Source of the DNA: Amycolatopsis oliviviridis
GTDB lineage: Bacteria; Actinomycetota; Actinomycetes; Mycobacteriales; Pseudonocardiaceae
DNA length: 64,000 nucleotides
Assembly: GCF_014654365.1 (NCBI RefSeq)
Contig: NZ_BNAY01000005.1
Location: 62,001-126,000, forward strand
Direction: 5' to 3'
Shown: one piece after another, positions 7,810 through 16,394 of the stretch
Layout of the letters: every line of letters begins with the position of its first letter
How positions within the stretch are numbered: position 1 is the stretch's first letter
Made by a program: the position numbers and the translations under genes
The notes under the pieces: generated by a model
Seen by the model: only the letters and a program-made list of their open reading frames with translations
What the model was told of the DNA's origin: nothing
The model's database searches: none

Positions 7810-8885
7810 GCGGCGCGATCGTCGACCTGCCGTACGGCTACCGCGACGACCCCGAAGGGCTCGCGGGTCTCGCCGCCCTCGCGGCGCGGTGGCTCGCCTC
7901 CCCGGCGGGTGGCGCGCCGCCGAAGGAACTGGGCTGGCACACCCGGCACCGGCTCGAAGCCCGCGTCTCCTCGTTCTCGTACTGGACGGCGCTGAGCGAT
8001 CTGGACCGGGTGACCGGCGATTTCCGCGGCCCGGACAGCGCACAGCTGGACGGGCTCCGGGAGGCGCAGTCGCGGTTGCTGCGCCGTCGCTCCGGCGACC
8101 TCTACCTCCGGATGCTCGACGCGATCGACACGGCCGCCTCCGGAATAGTCCACTGTGGACCGTTGGGGGACGGCGAATCGATGGCGCGCGTCTCGGCGGA
8201 CGATGTCACCGGATACCTGGATCGCTGCCGCGAAACGGGTGTCACCGTGTACCGGACCGGAGACGAGCGGGTCCGTCCGCCCGTGCGGCGGTTCGAAGGC
8301 GCGGCGCCGTGGGCGGGTGGCCTGGTGGCCACACCGATGCCGGGCGAGAACCTGGCCAGGGTGGCGGTCCGCGTTCCGCTGCGCGCGGACGCGTTGCCCG
8401 ACGGCGCGCTCCCGCTCCTGGTGGAACTCCTGGGCACGGGAGCGCGAGGCAGGCTGATCAGCCTGCTGCGGGGATCGCGCGGGCTGGCCTACGGTGTCGC
8501 CGCGTTGAGCTGGGACGGCGAGGAAACCGGGCCGAGCGTGGGTGGTTACGCGCTCGTGGATCCCCGGCACGTGGCCGAAGCCGCGACCCTTCTGCTCGAC
8601 ACGCTGCGCGGTTCGTTGTCCGTGCCGCCGTCCGGTGAACTGTCCGACGCGGCGGTGCGCTGCCGCACCCTGCTGCTCGTCCAGGCCGATGAGCCGTTCG
8701 GCGCGGTCGGCGACCGGCGACGGCGGGCTCGCGGGGAAATGCCGCTGGACCTCCTCGCCGAAGCGGTCGCGGAACGTGCGCTGGACGGTCTCGCTTCGCG
8801 CGTTCCCGACGCCGCCCCGCCCGCCATCGCCGTCGTCGGCGCGCTGCGTGAGGACCAGTTGTCCCGGCTGGAGACCTTGAAGTGA
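7806..8885 (+). CDS. M16-type peptidase-like protein lacking the zinc motif
   Basis: A 359-aa protein resembling the non-catalytic half of an M16 (insulinase/pitrilysin) pair. The segment LLVELLGTGARGRLISLLRGSRGLAYGVAAL matches the arginine/tyrosine-containing R/Y region of M16 C-domains. No HxxEH motif is present anywhere. The gene overlaps both the exporter and the HxxEH-bearing partner by 4 bp. M16 heterodimers of one active and one inactive subunit are known in RiPP maturation (for example class V lanthipeptide clusters and the subtilosin AlbE/AlbF pair). Leader-peptide removal is therefore the favoured role. Confidence 0.72.
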   Translation: MSGAIVDLPYGYRDDPEGLAGLAALAARWLASPAGGAPPKELGWHTRHRLEARVSSFSYWTALSDLDRVTGDFRGPDSAQLDGLREAQSRLLRRRSGDLYLRMLDAIDTAASGIVHCGPLGDGESMARVSADDVTGYLDRCRETGVTVYRTGDERVRPPVRRFEGAAPWAGGLVATPMPGENLARVAVRVPLRADALPDGALPLLVELLGTGARGRLISLLRGSRGLAYGVAALSWDGEETGPSVGGYALVDPRHVAEAATLLLDTLRGSLSVPPSGELSDAAVRCRTLLLVQADEPFGAVGDRRRRARGEMPLDLLAEAVAERALDGLASRVPDAAPPAIAVVGALREDQLSRLETLK

Positions 8886-10021
8886 CGGAATACGAAGAGG
8901 TCCAGGTCGCCGGGCTGCTGGTCCGGTTCGTCCCGGCACCCGGCGCCCACACCGTCGGTGCCTGCCTGCGGGTGTCCGCCGGTTCCGCCGCGGATCCCCC
9001 GCGTCCCTGGGGAACGGCCCATCTCACCGAGCATCTCCGGATCGCCGCCGCGCTGGACGACGGCTCGCGGCTGCACCTCACCGGGCGCACGGACAACGCG
9101 GAGACCCGGTTCACCGTGGCGGCGTTGCCGGAACAGGAGGACGAGGTCGTCCGGACACTGGCCCGGCTGCTCGGTGACGGGCGTCCGCTCGACGACTCGG
9201 TCCTCGCGGCCGAGCGTCAGGCCGTTCTGCTGGAGATGCGTGCGGCGGCCGCCAATCCGTTGCTGCTGCTCGGTCCAGCCGTCGCGGAAGCGACCGTGCC
9301 CGGGGGCCGGATGGCCGACACCACCCGCGCCGACCAGGCGAGCGTCGGCGGCATCACCCTCGACGACGTCGAAGGCTTCACCGCGGAGCACTACCGGCCC
9401 GAAAACGCCCTCCTCGCCGTCGCCGCGCCCCCGGCGCACCGGAAACGCTTGCTCGACACGGTTTCCGCCGCGCTGAAGCCGTCCGAGACACCGGTGGCGT
9501 CCGGCGACGGCGAAGCGGACCGACCGCCGATCACCCTTCCGTCCACTGTGGACGGATTGAGCGTGCTCACCCTGACGGTCGCGCTCGACGACCACGTGGG
9601 CCGCTCGGCCGTCCGCGCCTTGGCCTTCGCCGAGGGCCCCATCGGAACGCGCACGGCCCGCGCCGGCCACCCGACAGCGGGCATGACCACCGTCACCGAC
9701 GGGAAACACGAGGTCACCGTGCTGTGCTGGCGCGACGAAAAGCCGGACGGCGGGCTGCGGGACGCGCTCGCGACAGCCTTCGCGGCGATCCGCCGGGCCG
9801 ATCCCGACGTCGTCGAGTCCTGGCACTACGCCGCCGTGCGGGAGTTCCAGGAGCTCGCGTTCGCCCGGGTTTCGCCGCTCGGCCTCGCCCAAGCGGCCCT
9901 GCTGCCCCCACCGCCGTCGCCCGGTGCGCACACGATGGCAGGCGAACTCCGCCGCGCCATCGGAACGGCGCGGTCGTGGCGGGTCCGTGCCGGAACACCG
10001 CACGCCGAGGAGATGCCGTGA
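8882..10021 (+). CDS. M16-family zinc metallopeptidase (HxxEH)
   Basis: A 379-aa M16 peptidase. The inverted zinc motif HLTEH is at residues 47-51, with a distal glutamate candidate in the ERQAVLLEM segment (E111 or E118). No signal peptide is seen, so it should act in the cytosol. It is translationally coupled to an M16-like partner without the motif (7806-8885), suggesting a heterodimer that cleaves the leader of the peptide encoded at 4951. The C-terminal half is shorter and more divergent than in stand-alone proteases. Its stop overlaps the P450 start. Confidence 0.82.
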   Translation: MTEYEEVQVAGLLVRFVPAPGAHTVGACLRVSAGSAADPPRPWGTAHLTEHLRIAAALDDGSRLHLTGRTDNAETRFTVAALPEQEDEVVRTLARLLGDGRPLDDSVLAAERQAVLLEMRAAAANPLLLLGPAVAEATVPGGRMADTTRADQASVGGITLDDVEGFTAEHYRPENALLAVAAPPAHRKRLLDTVSAALKPSETPVASGDGEADRPPITLPSTVDGLSVLTLTVALDDHVGRSAVRALAFAEGPIGTRTARAGHPTAGMTTVTDGKHEVTVLCWRDEKPDGGLRDALATAFAAIRRADPDVVESWHYAAVREFQELAFARVSPLGLAQAALLPPPPSPGAHTMAGELRRAIGTARSWRVRAGTPHAEEMP

Positions 10022-11214
10022 TCAGCAGCCCTGAAATCGTCGACCTGTCCGACGTCGCCGAAGACCTCTACCGGGATCCGTATGCCGTCCTCGCCGCACT
10101 CCGCGCGCGAGGACCGGCGCATTTCGTGCGGCTGCCCAACGGAAGCGAGGTCTGGCTGATCGTCGGCTACGACGAGGCGCTCGCCGCGCTGGGCGATCCC
10201 ACGCTGATCAAGAACTGGCTGCGGGCCACCGGCCGGATCGGCCCCGGCGCGATCGGCGCGAACATGATCTCCAGCGATCCGCCGGACCACACCCGGCTGC
10301 GCAGGCTGGTCTCGCGGGAGTTCACCGCCCGGCGCGTCGCCGCGCTGGTCCCGCGCGTGGAAGCGATCGCCGTCGAGCTGCTGGACCGGATGGATTCCGG
10401 CGCCGGTCCGCACGACCTGATCGCCGGATTCGCCTTCCCGCTGCCCGTCGCCGTGATCTCCGAACTGCTCGGCGTCCCGTTCCTGGACCGGACGGAGTTC
10501 TCCGGTCTGTGCGGCCGGATCATGGCTTCGGCGGGGGACGCCACGTCGACCGAGAAGGACATCGAGGAGATCAACCGCTACTTCGACGGGCTGATCGAGC
10601 GGAAACGGGCCGACCCCGGCGAGGATCTGCTCAGCGCGCTGATCCGGGTCACCGACGAAGACGCCGACCGGCTGAGCCACGCCGAACTGCGGGCGACGAC
10701 CTTCCTCCTCCTGGTCGCCGGGCACGTCACCAGCACGAACCTGATCGCCAACGGCGTTCTCGCCTTGCTCGACCATCCGGATCAGCTCGCCGCGCTGCGC
10801 GCCGACTGGGAGCTGCTGCCCCGCGCGGTGGAGGAGATCCTGCGCTACGACGGGCCCCAGCCGTTCTCCACGCGGCGGTTCACGACCACGCACTGGCCGG
10901 TGGGTGATTCGGGCACGGTGATCCCGCCCGGCGAGACCGTCATGATCGCGCTCGCCGCGGCGAGCCACGACCCGGCGCGCTTTCCCCGCGCGGGCGACTT
11001 CGACATCCATCGCACCACGCCGGGGCATCTCGCGTTCGGTCACGGCATCCACTACTGCCTCGGCGCGCCGCTGGCCCGCGTCCAGGTGAGCACCGCGCTC
11101 CGCGTCCTGCTGAACCGGTTTCCGGCGCTCAGCCTTTCGTGCGGCGCGGACCGTTCCTGGCGCCGCACGCTGATCTCGCGCGGTGTCACCGACTTACCCG
11201 TGCTGCTGCGCTGA
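10018..11214 (+). CDS. Cytochrome P450
   Basis: A 398-aa soluble bacterial P450. The heme-binding loop FGHGIHYCLGAPLAR places the thiolate Cys near residue 347. The K-helix ExxR is in VEEILRYDGPQ, and the I-helix reads LLVAGHVTSTN, with the oxygen-activating A-G-x-x-T pattern. GTG start overlaps the M16 stop. As the last gene of the cluster it probably oxidises or cross-links the peptide product; several RiPP P450s form aromatic cross-links. No dedicated ferredoxin gene is adjacent, so redox partners must come from elsewhere. A family A palindrome begins just after the stop and probably ends the operon. Confidence 0.93.
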   Translation: MISSPEIVDLSDVAEDLYRDPYAVLAALRARGPAHFVRLPNGSEVWLIVGYDEALAALGDPTLIKNWLRATGRIGPGAIGANMISSDPPDHTRLRRLVSREFTARRVAALVPRVEAIAVELLDRMDSGAGPHDLIAGFAFPLPVAVISELLGVPFLDRTEFSGLCGRIMASAGDATSTEKDIEEINRYFDGLIERKRADPGEDLLSALIRVTDEDADRLSHAELRATTFLLLVAGHVTSTNLIANGVLALLDHPDQLAALRADWELLPRAVEEILRYDGPQPFSTRRFTTTHWPVGDSGTVIPPGETVMIALAAASHDPARFPRAGDFDIHRTTPGHLAFGHGIHYCLGAPLARVQVSTALRVLLNRFPALSLSCGADRSWRRTLISRGVTDLPVLLR

Positions 11215-11215
11215 A

Positions 11216-11295
11216 AACGCATTTAGTCCTCTAGATGCCCTGACCGTGGTCCGGCGCCGGAAGGCGTCCTGGGCATCCAGAGGACTAAATGCGTT
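11216..11295. repeat. Family A palindromic element, copy A2
   Basis: Inverted repeat starting just after the P450 stop, left arm AACGCATTTAGTCCTCTAGA, right arm ending GAGGACTAAATGCGTT. Its centre is almost identical to copy A1 (CCGTGGTCCGGCGCCGG). It lies between two convergent genes and overlaps the stop codon of the DUF305 gene on the minus strand, so it probably terminates both. Confidence 0.9.
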
Positions 11296-11893
11296 ATTGG
11301 CCGGGTACCAGGGTCCGGATCTGCTGGACCTCGCCGGTGCGCGAGTCCATGATCCGCTGGGCCAGTGCCTTCGACTCGGCGTTCTTGCCGTCCTTCAGCT
11401 CGGTCCTCGCCAGCGCGACCCCGTTGTGCTGGTGCGCGACGAAGATGTCGGCGAAGTCGAGGGTGAACTCCGAACCATCCTTTTTGGACAGTGCGTCGAG
11501 CAGTCCCTTGTCCGTGAGCCCGTCGCCACCGTGATGGTGGTGCGCGTTCGGGTCCATGGAGCCGGTCTCGGGTTTGCCCCAGCTCTTCAGCCGGTTCCGC
11601 ATGTCGGTGCTCTCGGTCAGCTGCGTCGCCTCGATGGCGGCCGCGAGATCCTTGAGCTCCTGTTTCTGCGCCTGCTTGGTCTTCACCAGCTTGACGATCT
11701 CCACGCCCTGGTCGTTGTGGGCGAGCATCATCTGCAGGAACATCACGTCGGCGTCGTTGTACTCGGCGGACGCCGGTGCGGCCGATTGGGGGACCGGGGA
11801 GATCGGCGCACCGGCGGTAGTGGGTGAGCCATCACCGGCCCCGCAGCCCGCGAGGGCCACGAGACCGGCGACGAGAACGAGGGCCAGCTTCAC
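11294..11893 (-). CDS. DUF305 lipoprotein
   Basis: A 199-aa lipoprotein. A short signal sequence with lipobox LAGC (Cys near residue 17) precedes a Pro/Ser/Ala linker. The DUF305 ferritin-like domain follows, with its Met/His-rich helices (VMFLQMMLAHNDQGVEIV and DIFVAHQHNGVALAR). DUF305 proteins are exported and often suspected of metal, especially copper, handling; the HHHH stretch in the middle agrees with metal binding. Its neighbour upstream is a copper-dependent LPMO 13 bp away on the same strand. A shared transcript and a copper-delivery role are plausible inferences. Confidence 0.85.
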   Translation of the reverse strand: MKLALVLVAGLVALAGCGAGDGSPTTAGAPISPVPQSAAPASAEYNDADVMFLQMMLAHNDQGVEIVKLVKTKQAQKQELKDLAAAIEATQLTESTDMRNRLKSWGKPETGSMDPNAHHHHGGDGLTDKGLLDALSKKDGSEFTLDFADIFVAHQHNGVALARTELKDGKNAESKALAQRIMDSRTGEVQQIRTLVPGQ

Positions 11894-11906
11894 TGGCGGG
11901 TCTCCC

Positions 11907-12656
11907 TTACTGCCGGGTCCACAGTGCGGGGGTGTTCGGCGGCTCCCAGCCCTGGATCGCCGTGTGCGCCAGCTGGCAGCGATACGTCGCGCCGCCGTAG
12001 GTCACCGAGCTGCCGACCGCGTAGGCCGTCCCGGCCGCCCAGGTGCCGCCGGCGGGCGGGTTGGTGGTGCTGCTCGGCGGGTTCGACGTCGTGGGCGGGT
12101 TGCTGGTGGTCGGCGGGTTGCTGGTGGGCGGGTTGCCGCCGCCGATCTGCAGGTCGATGCAGCTGTAGAAGGCCATCGGGGTGTCCGCGATGTTCCAGAT
12201 GGCGAGGACCTTCTGGCGTCCGCTGAAGCCGTTCAGGCTCACCGTGTGGGACGTCGGGTCCTTCGGCGCGGAGTTGTTCCCGCTGATGTCGGCGATCTTG
12301 GTGCCGCCGATGTAGTACTCGTAGTTCGTGGTCCGGTGGTACGCGGTGAACTTCCAGTTGAAGGTCACGCTGTTGCCGACCGACGCGGCAGGCCACGGCT
12401 TCGACTCGTCGTTGAGTTCGGCGAAGCCCGGAAGGCCGCCGTTGCAGCTGCGGAGCCCCTTGGGGCCCTCGACGCTCTGCGGTTCGTAGACGATGGCGCC
12501 ACAGCCGGAAACCTTGCCTTGGGCGCAGTTCGCCTGGCGGCTGGGCGGGGACAGCACATAGCCATGGGCACTGGCCACCTGCGGGATGGCCACGATGGCG
12601 ATCGGGGCGAGGATCGCACCGGCGGCGGCTGCCACGAGCTTGCGTTTGACGGTCAT
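11907..12656 (-). CDS. AA10 lytic polysaccharide monooxygenase with CBM5/12 domain
   Basis: A 249-aa secreted chitin- or cellulose-active copper oxidase. ATG at 12656 follows AGGAG and gives a signal peptide ending VASA, leaving His as the mature first residue (HGYVLSPPSRQ), as required for the copper histidine brace. The AA10 domain covers about 150 residues and includes TAYHRTTNYEYYI. A linker with repeated NPPTTS units leads to a C-terminal CBM5/12 carbohydrate-binding module (GTAYAVGSSVTYGGATYRC). A DasR-type operator lies at 12705, consistent with control by GlcNAc metabolism. Confidence 0.93.
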   Translation of the reverse strand: MTVKRKLVAAAAGAILAPIAIVAIPQVASAHGYVLSPPSRQANCAQGKVSGCGAIVYEPQSVEGPKGLRSCNGGLPGFAELNDESKPWPAASVGNSVTFNWKFTAYHRTTNYEYYIGGTKIADISGNNSAPKDPTSHTVSLNGFSGRQKVLAIWNIADTPMAFYSCIDLQIGGGNPPTSNPPTTSNPPTTSNPPSSTTNPPAGGTWAAGTAYAVGSSVTYGGATYRCQLAHTAIQGWEPPNTPALWTRQ

Positions 12657-12704
12657 GCCGGCTCCTGGGGGATGGAACGACGGTGTTCCCGTGAGGGGGA
12701 GCAA

Positions 12705-12720
12705 TGTGGTCTAGACCATA
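12705..12720. promoter_or_regulatory. DasR-type operator (dre) before the LPMO gene
   Basis: TGTGGTCTAGACCATA contains the perfect palindrome TGGTCTAGACCA, matching the DasR consensus core TGGTCTAGACCA. DasR is the GntR-family regulator that represses chitin and GlcNAc genes until GlcN-6-P accumulates. The site is about 50 bp upstream of the LPMO start codon. Confidence 0.85.
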
Positions 12721-12816
12721 AATCCGCCGGTGACCGCGGTCAATGATTCGCAGACCTACTGCTGCGTCGAGCCCAGGTAGAACAGCCGATCGGCCTAATA
12801 CGAACGAAGCATCGGT

Positions 12817-14025
12817 TCAGTCCAGGGTGAACGGGTCGTACTTGATCCGGGCCAGGTCCGTCCCGGCGGCGAGCAGTTTCGCGATCGTCGCGCGGATCAT
12901 CGACGGCGACCCGGCGACGTAGACGTCACGCTCCTTCCAGGCCCCGCGCTGCGTGACCGCGGTGGCCAGCGTGCCGCGGTCGCCGCCGGCGATGGTGCCT
13001 TCCTCGGTCACCGGGGTCACCGTCAGCCAAGGGCAGGTGACGGTCAGCCCGCGGAGGTGGTCGAGCGCGTAGAGGTCGTCCGGCCGGTGCCCGCCGAAGA
13101 ACAGGTGGACCGGCGGGTTGTGCTTCCAGCGTGACATCTCGTCGAGCAGGGCGAGCATCGGCGCGACGCCGGTGCCGCCGCCGATCATCAGCAGCGGACG
13201 GCTTTCGGTGTGGTGCACCGAAAGCGCGCCGAGCGACGGGCCGAGGCGCCAGACGTCGCCGAACCGGGTGTGGTGGACGATCGTGCGCGAGACCCAGCCG
13301 CCGCGGACGGCGTGCACGTGGAACTCCAGCAACCCGTTCTCGTGCGGCGCGGTCGCGGGCGAGAGGTATCGCCACATCCGGGGCCGCTGTGGGACTTCGA
13401 CACTGACATAACCGCCGGCGCGGTACGGGAGCGGCTGGTCGGTGCGCACCTTGACGACGGCGACGTCGCGGGACACCAGCCGGTGTTCGACGACGGGCGC
13501 CTTCCACCACGCGGGCCCGATCTCCTTCTCCGCGGCCTCGCGCATGGTCTTGGAAATGACGCCGTAGGCGGTGACCCAGGCATCTTCGACTTCGGGTGTC
13601 CAGGCGTCTTTCAAGAACCTTTTCAGCGTGGCGATCAGCGCGACGCCGACCGCGTCGTAATGACGGCCGAGGACGTCGAACTTCCGGTGATCGCGGCCGA
13701 GCTGACTGAGGAAGGTGGTCAGTTCTTCGGGCCGGTCCACCATCTGCACGACGTAGACGAGCGCGCGCAGCAAACGATTTCGTTGGGTGGCCATGTTGAT
13801 CGGGAACAAGGCCCTGGTGTCCGGCGAAACGGAGAAAAGCGCCCCGTAGAAGTACTGGGACAGCTCGTCGGCCTTCGTTTCGACGGCGGCGAAACTCTCC
13901 CTGACGAGCTTGGCCATCTGGACGGTCTTGTCCACCGTCGGCGTTTCGATCAAGGGCGGAACGGGAATCGGTGAAGATCTGGACGGACTGGGTGGATGCT
14001 CGTACTTCACTGTTTCGGCAGTCAT
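12817..14025 (-). CDS. Flavohemoglobin-like globin-reductase, paralogue 1
   Basis: A 402-aa protein with an N-terminal globin domain (about residues 35-165) and a C-terminal FAD/NAD(P)H ferredoxin-reductase module. The globin carries GRDHRKFDVLGRHYDAVG, with the proximal heme His in HRK. MWRYLSPA is the FAD motif and GGGTGVAPM binds the nicotinamide nucleotide. Flavohemoglobins oxidise NO to nitrate; divergent actinobacterial members may have other electron-transfer roles. The start is set at 14025 by alignment with the adjacent paralogue; ATG at 14058 is an alternative with a closer GGAG. A 354-bp gap upstream suggests it has its own promoter. Confidence 0.85.
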   Translation of the reverse strand: MTAETVKYEHPPSPSRSSPIPVPPLIETPTVDKTVQMAKLVRESFAAVETKADELSQYFYGALFSVSPDTRALFPINMATQRNRLLRALVYVVQMVDRPEELTTFLSQLGRDHRKFDVLGRHYDAVGVALIATLKRFLKDAWTPEVEDAWVTAYGVISKTMREAAEKEIGPAWWKAPVVEHRLVSRDVAVVKVRTDQPLPYRAGGYVSVEVPQRPRMWRYLSPATAPHENGLLEFHVHAVRGGWVSRTIVHHTRFGDVWRLGPSLGALSVHHTESRPLLMIGGGTGVAPMLALLDEMSRWKHNPPVHLFFGGHRPDDLYALDHLRGLTVTCPWLTVTPVTEEGTIAGGDRGTLATAVTQRGAWKERDVYVAGSPSMIRATIAKLLAAGTDLARIKYDPFTLD

Positions 14026-14379
14026 GGGTGAACGATTTTCTCCAGTTGGACCGGGCATATTCTCCAGACCCGATGTCATCGTGCTTGTTCCCATCGAGGG
14101 GTCTCGACTGTAGGCCCGAAAGTCGCAAAAGGATCCACGAATGGTTGTTTCCCGCTCGAACGGAGCAAACGATATACGCGCCGTCAACCCCATCTGGCAC
14201 TAAGTGAAGGTGATCAAGCAGGACGATTTTTTCCTTGTTCACCAGTGGTTTTCGCCAGTGTCCGGAGAAAGTGTGATCGCCCGATCGGGTGGCTTTTTCT
14301 CCGTGATTGCCGTGTCACGTAACAGTATGCGGCCGTCGACTGATCACCATTGCTGATTCGAATTCGGCACGCGAGTGAT
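14026..14379. other. Gap between the two flavohemoglobin genes
   Basis: This 354-bp stretch is less GC-rich than its surroundings and holds no convincing gene, since short frames here lack ribosome sites and family features. It should carry the promoter of the downstream paralogue. I saw no clear palindrome or terminator. Confidence 0.6.
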
Positions 14380-15585
14380 CTAGTCGATGGTGAACGGGTC
14401 GTACGCGATCTGGTCGAGCGCGCTGCCCGCGACCAGCATCCGGGACACCGTCGCCCGGATCATCGCGGGCGAACCGGCGACGAGGATGCGATGCCCGGGC
14501 CAGGATCCTTGCTGTGTAACGGCTTCCGCGAGCGTGCCCTGGACGCAGCCGGGAGCTTCGTCACCGTGCTCGACCACCGGGGTGACGGTGAGCCACGGGT
14601 TCGTGGCGGCGAGGGCGCGCAACTCGTCGAGGTCGTAAAGGTCCTCACGCGAGGGTCCGCCGTAGAACAACTGGACTTTCGGGTTCTCGCCCCACTGCGC
14701 GAGATCGTCCAGAATGGCCCGCAGCGGCGCGACGCCGGTGCCGCCCGCGATCATCAGCACGTCGCGGCCGTCGGTCCGGTCGACGGCGAGCCTGCCCAGC
14801 GGCGGCCCCAGCCGCCAGACGTCGCCCGGCTGCGTGTGGCTCACGATGGCGCGGGACACCCAGCCGCCGTCGACCGCGCGCACGTGGAACTCGATGCCGC
14901 CGTCCTCGCGCGGCGCGTTCGCGGGGGACAGGTAGCGCCAGAGCCTCGGCCGCTGCGGGACTTCGACGCTCATGTACTGGCCAGGCTGGTACGGCACCGG
15001 GAATTCGGGCTGGACGCGGACCAGGGCGAGATCCCAGGTGAGCCGCCGGTGTTCGAGCACGGTGGCCGACCACGACGCCGGGTTGACGTCGGCCGCGGCG
15101 GCCTCCTGCATCGCGCGGGCGACGATGGTGAACGCCTCCGCCCAGGCCCGTTCGACCTCCGGTGTCCAGTCCGGACCGAGGTGGTTCTTGAGCGAGGCGA
15201 GCAGCGCGGTGCCGACGGCCTCGTAATGCCGCGGGATGACGCCGAACTTGCGGTGGTCGCGGCCGAGCTGGGTCAGGAACGGCACGAGGTCGTCCGGCCG
15301 GTCGACCATCTGCACGATGTGGACCAGCGCGCGCACCAGCCTGCCGCGCTGGACCTCCATGTTGATCGGGAAGAAGTCGCGGGTGGCCGGCGCGAGGGTG
15401 AACAGCATCCCGTAGAAGAACTGCGAGATCTCCGGGATGAACGGTTCCGACTTCGCCCAGGTGTCACGGATGAGCCGCACCATCGCGGTGACCGCGGGCG
15501 GGGCTTCTCGTGGCGCCGACGACCGGGGTACCGGGCTGACCGCGTCGGCCGTCACGGGCTGGGAGTCGCTGATCGGGAAACGCAT
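14380..15585 (-). CDS. Flavohemoglobin-like globin-reductase, paralogue 2
   Basis: A 401-aa paralogue of the neighbouring gene with the same architecture: a 35-residue variable N-terminus, a globin domain with LGRDHRKFGVIPRHYEAVG, the FAD motif LWRYLSPA, and the nucleotide motif GGTGVAPL. The two proteins share many identical blocks, including both C-termini (IRATVSRMLVAG versus IRATIAKLLAAG, then YDPFT), so this is a tandem duplication that has since diverged. It is divergent from a MarR regulator, and two matching operator sites lie in the 269-bp region between them, making regulation by that MarR protein likely. Confidence 0.86.
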   Translation of the reverse strand: MRFPISDSQPVTADAVSPVPRSSAPREAPPAVTAMVRLIRDTWAKSEPFIPEISQFFYGMLFTLAPATRDFFPINMEVQRGRLVRALVHIVQMVDRPDDLVPFLTQLGRDHRKFGVIPRHYEAVGTALLASLKNHLGPDWTPEVERAWAEAFTIVARAMQEAAAADVNPASWSATVLEHRRLTWDLALVRVQPEFPVPYQPGQYMSVEVPQRPRLWRYLSPANAPREDGGIEFHVRAVDGGWVSRAIVSHTQPGDVWRLGPPLGRLAVDRTDGRDVLMIAGGTGVAPLRAILDDLAQWGENPKVQLFYGGPSREDLYDLDELRALAATNPWLTVTPVVEHGDEAPGCVQGTLAEAVTQQGSWPGHRILVAGSPAMIRATVSRMLVAGSALDQIAYDPFTID

Positions 15586-15793
15586 ACCGGAAGAGAGTTT
15601 CCCAGGTTCACGAACGAGGGACCACTGGAGAAGAATTCACGGACCATTCACCTCTCCGGTCAGTGGCTGTCGGCCGGTCGGCTGGTTCCGGCTCGTTCGC
15701 GAGACTAGCTGCCGAGAGCCCTTTTGCCCGCATCGTTGCTCCGGACGGGTGTACTCGAATCCGCCCGGCAGTGGGCGATCTCACGAGGTAAAT

Positions 15794-15839
15794 AGTTGTC
15801 TTACGCAAGTGTCGCCGAATAAAGTTGTACTGTACAAGT
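15794..15839. promoter_or_regulatory. Two MarR-type operator repeats
   Basis: AGTTGT-N6-CAAGT occurs twice, at 15794-15810 and 15823-15839, 29 bp apart. The second contains the perfect palindrome TTGTACTGTACAA. The sites lie between a flavohemoglobin gene and a divergent marR gene, and the second ends 15 bp before the MarR ATG, as expected for autoregulation. Confidence 0.65.
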
Positions 15840-15854
15840 AGCCGGGAGGGACCG

Positions 15855-16319
15855 ATGAGCTCCGCCGACGACGCCAGGGTCGAACTGATGCGTGAGCTGA
15901 AGGCCGCCTCCCAATTGCAGCACGCCTGGATAATGCAGGCCTGGCAGGACGATCCCGGCCTGCATCCCGCCGCCGCGATGCTGCTGTCCGATCTCGCGAA
16001 ACACGGCGAGGCGCGCCCTTCGGAACTCGCCAAACGACGCTTTGTGGATCTTTCGGTCGTCAGCCGTCAAATCTCCCAGCTGTCCGCGGCGGGGATGGTC
16101 GACCGCCGTCCCGCGCCCGAGGACGGCCGCGCGTCGATCATCAGCATCTCCGAACGCGGCCGCGAGGAACTGGGGCGCCGGCGGGCCGGTTATCTGGAGT
16201 TCATGGAGCGCGCGCTCGGTGATTGGGACGACGAAAAGGTCGTCGAGCTGACCACGCGCCTGGCGGAGATGAACACGGACGTCCGCGCGGCCCTCGGCGG
16301 GCGCACCTGCCCCGTCTGA
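15855..16319 (+). CDS. MarR-family transcriptional regulator
   Basis: A 154-aa MarR regulator. ATG at 15855 follows GGGAGGGA; an in-frame TTG 30 bp upstream lies inside the operator palindrome and is rejected. The winged helix-turn-helix is visible as RPSELAKRRFVDLSVVSRQISQLSAAGMVDRRPAPEDGRAS, with the DGR wing typical of the family. It probably represses its own gene and possibly the divergent flavohemoglobin gene, responding to a small molecule or oxidant. The following MFS gene on the same strand, 75 bp downstream, is another possible target. Confidence 0.88.
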   Translation: MSSADDARVELMRELKAASQLQHAWIMQAWQDDPGLHPAAAMLLSDLAKHGEARPSELAKRRFVDLSVVSRQISQLSAAGMVDRRPAPEDGRASIISISERGREELGRRRAGYLEFMERALGDWDDEKVVELTTRLAEMNTDVRAALGGRTCPV

Positions 16320-16394
16320 GGGGTTTTGTTGCTACCCGCCGGTCTTGACTGAACGGACCTTTCGTAGCGCTGTCACGCCGGTAGCGTCGAAGGC

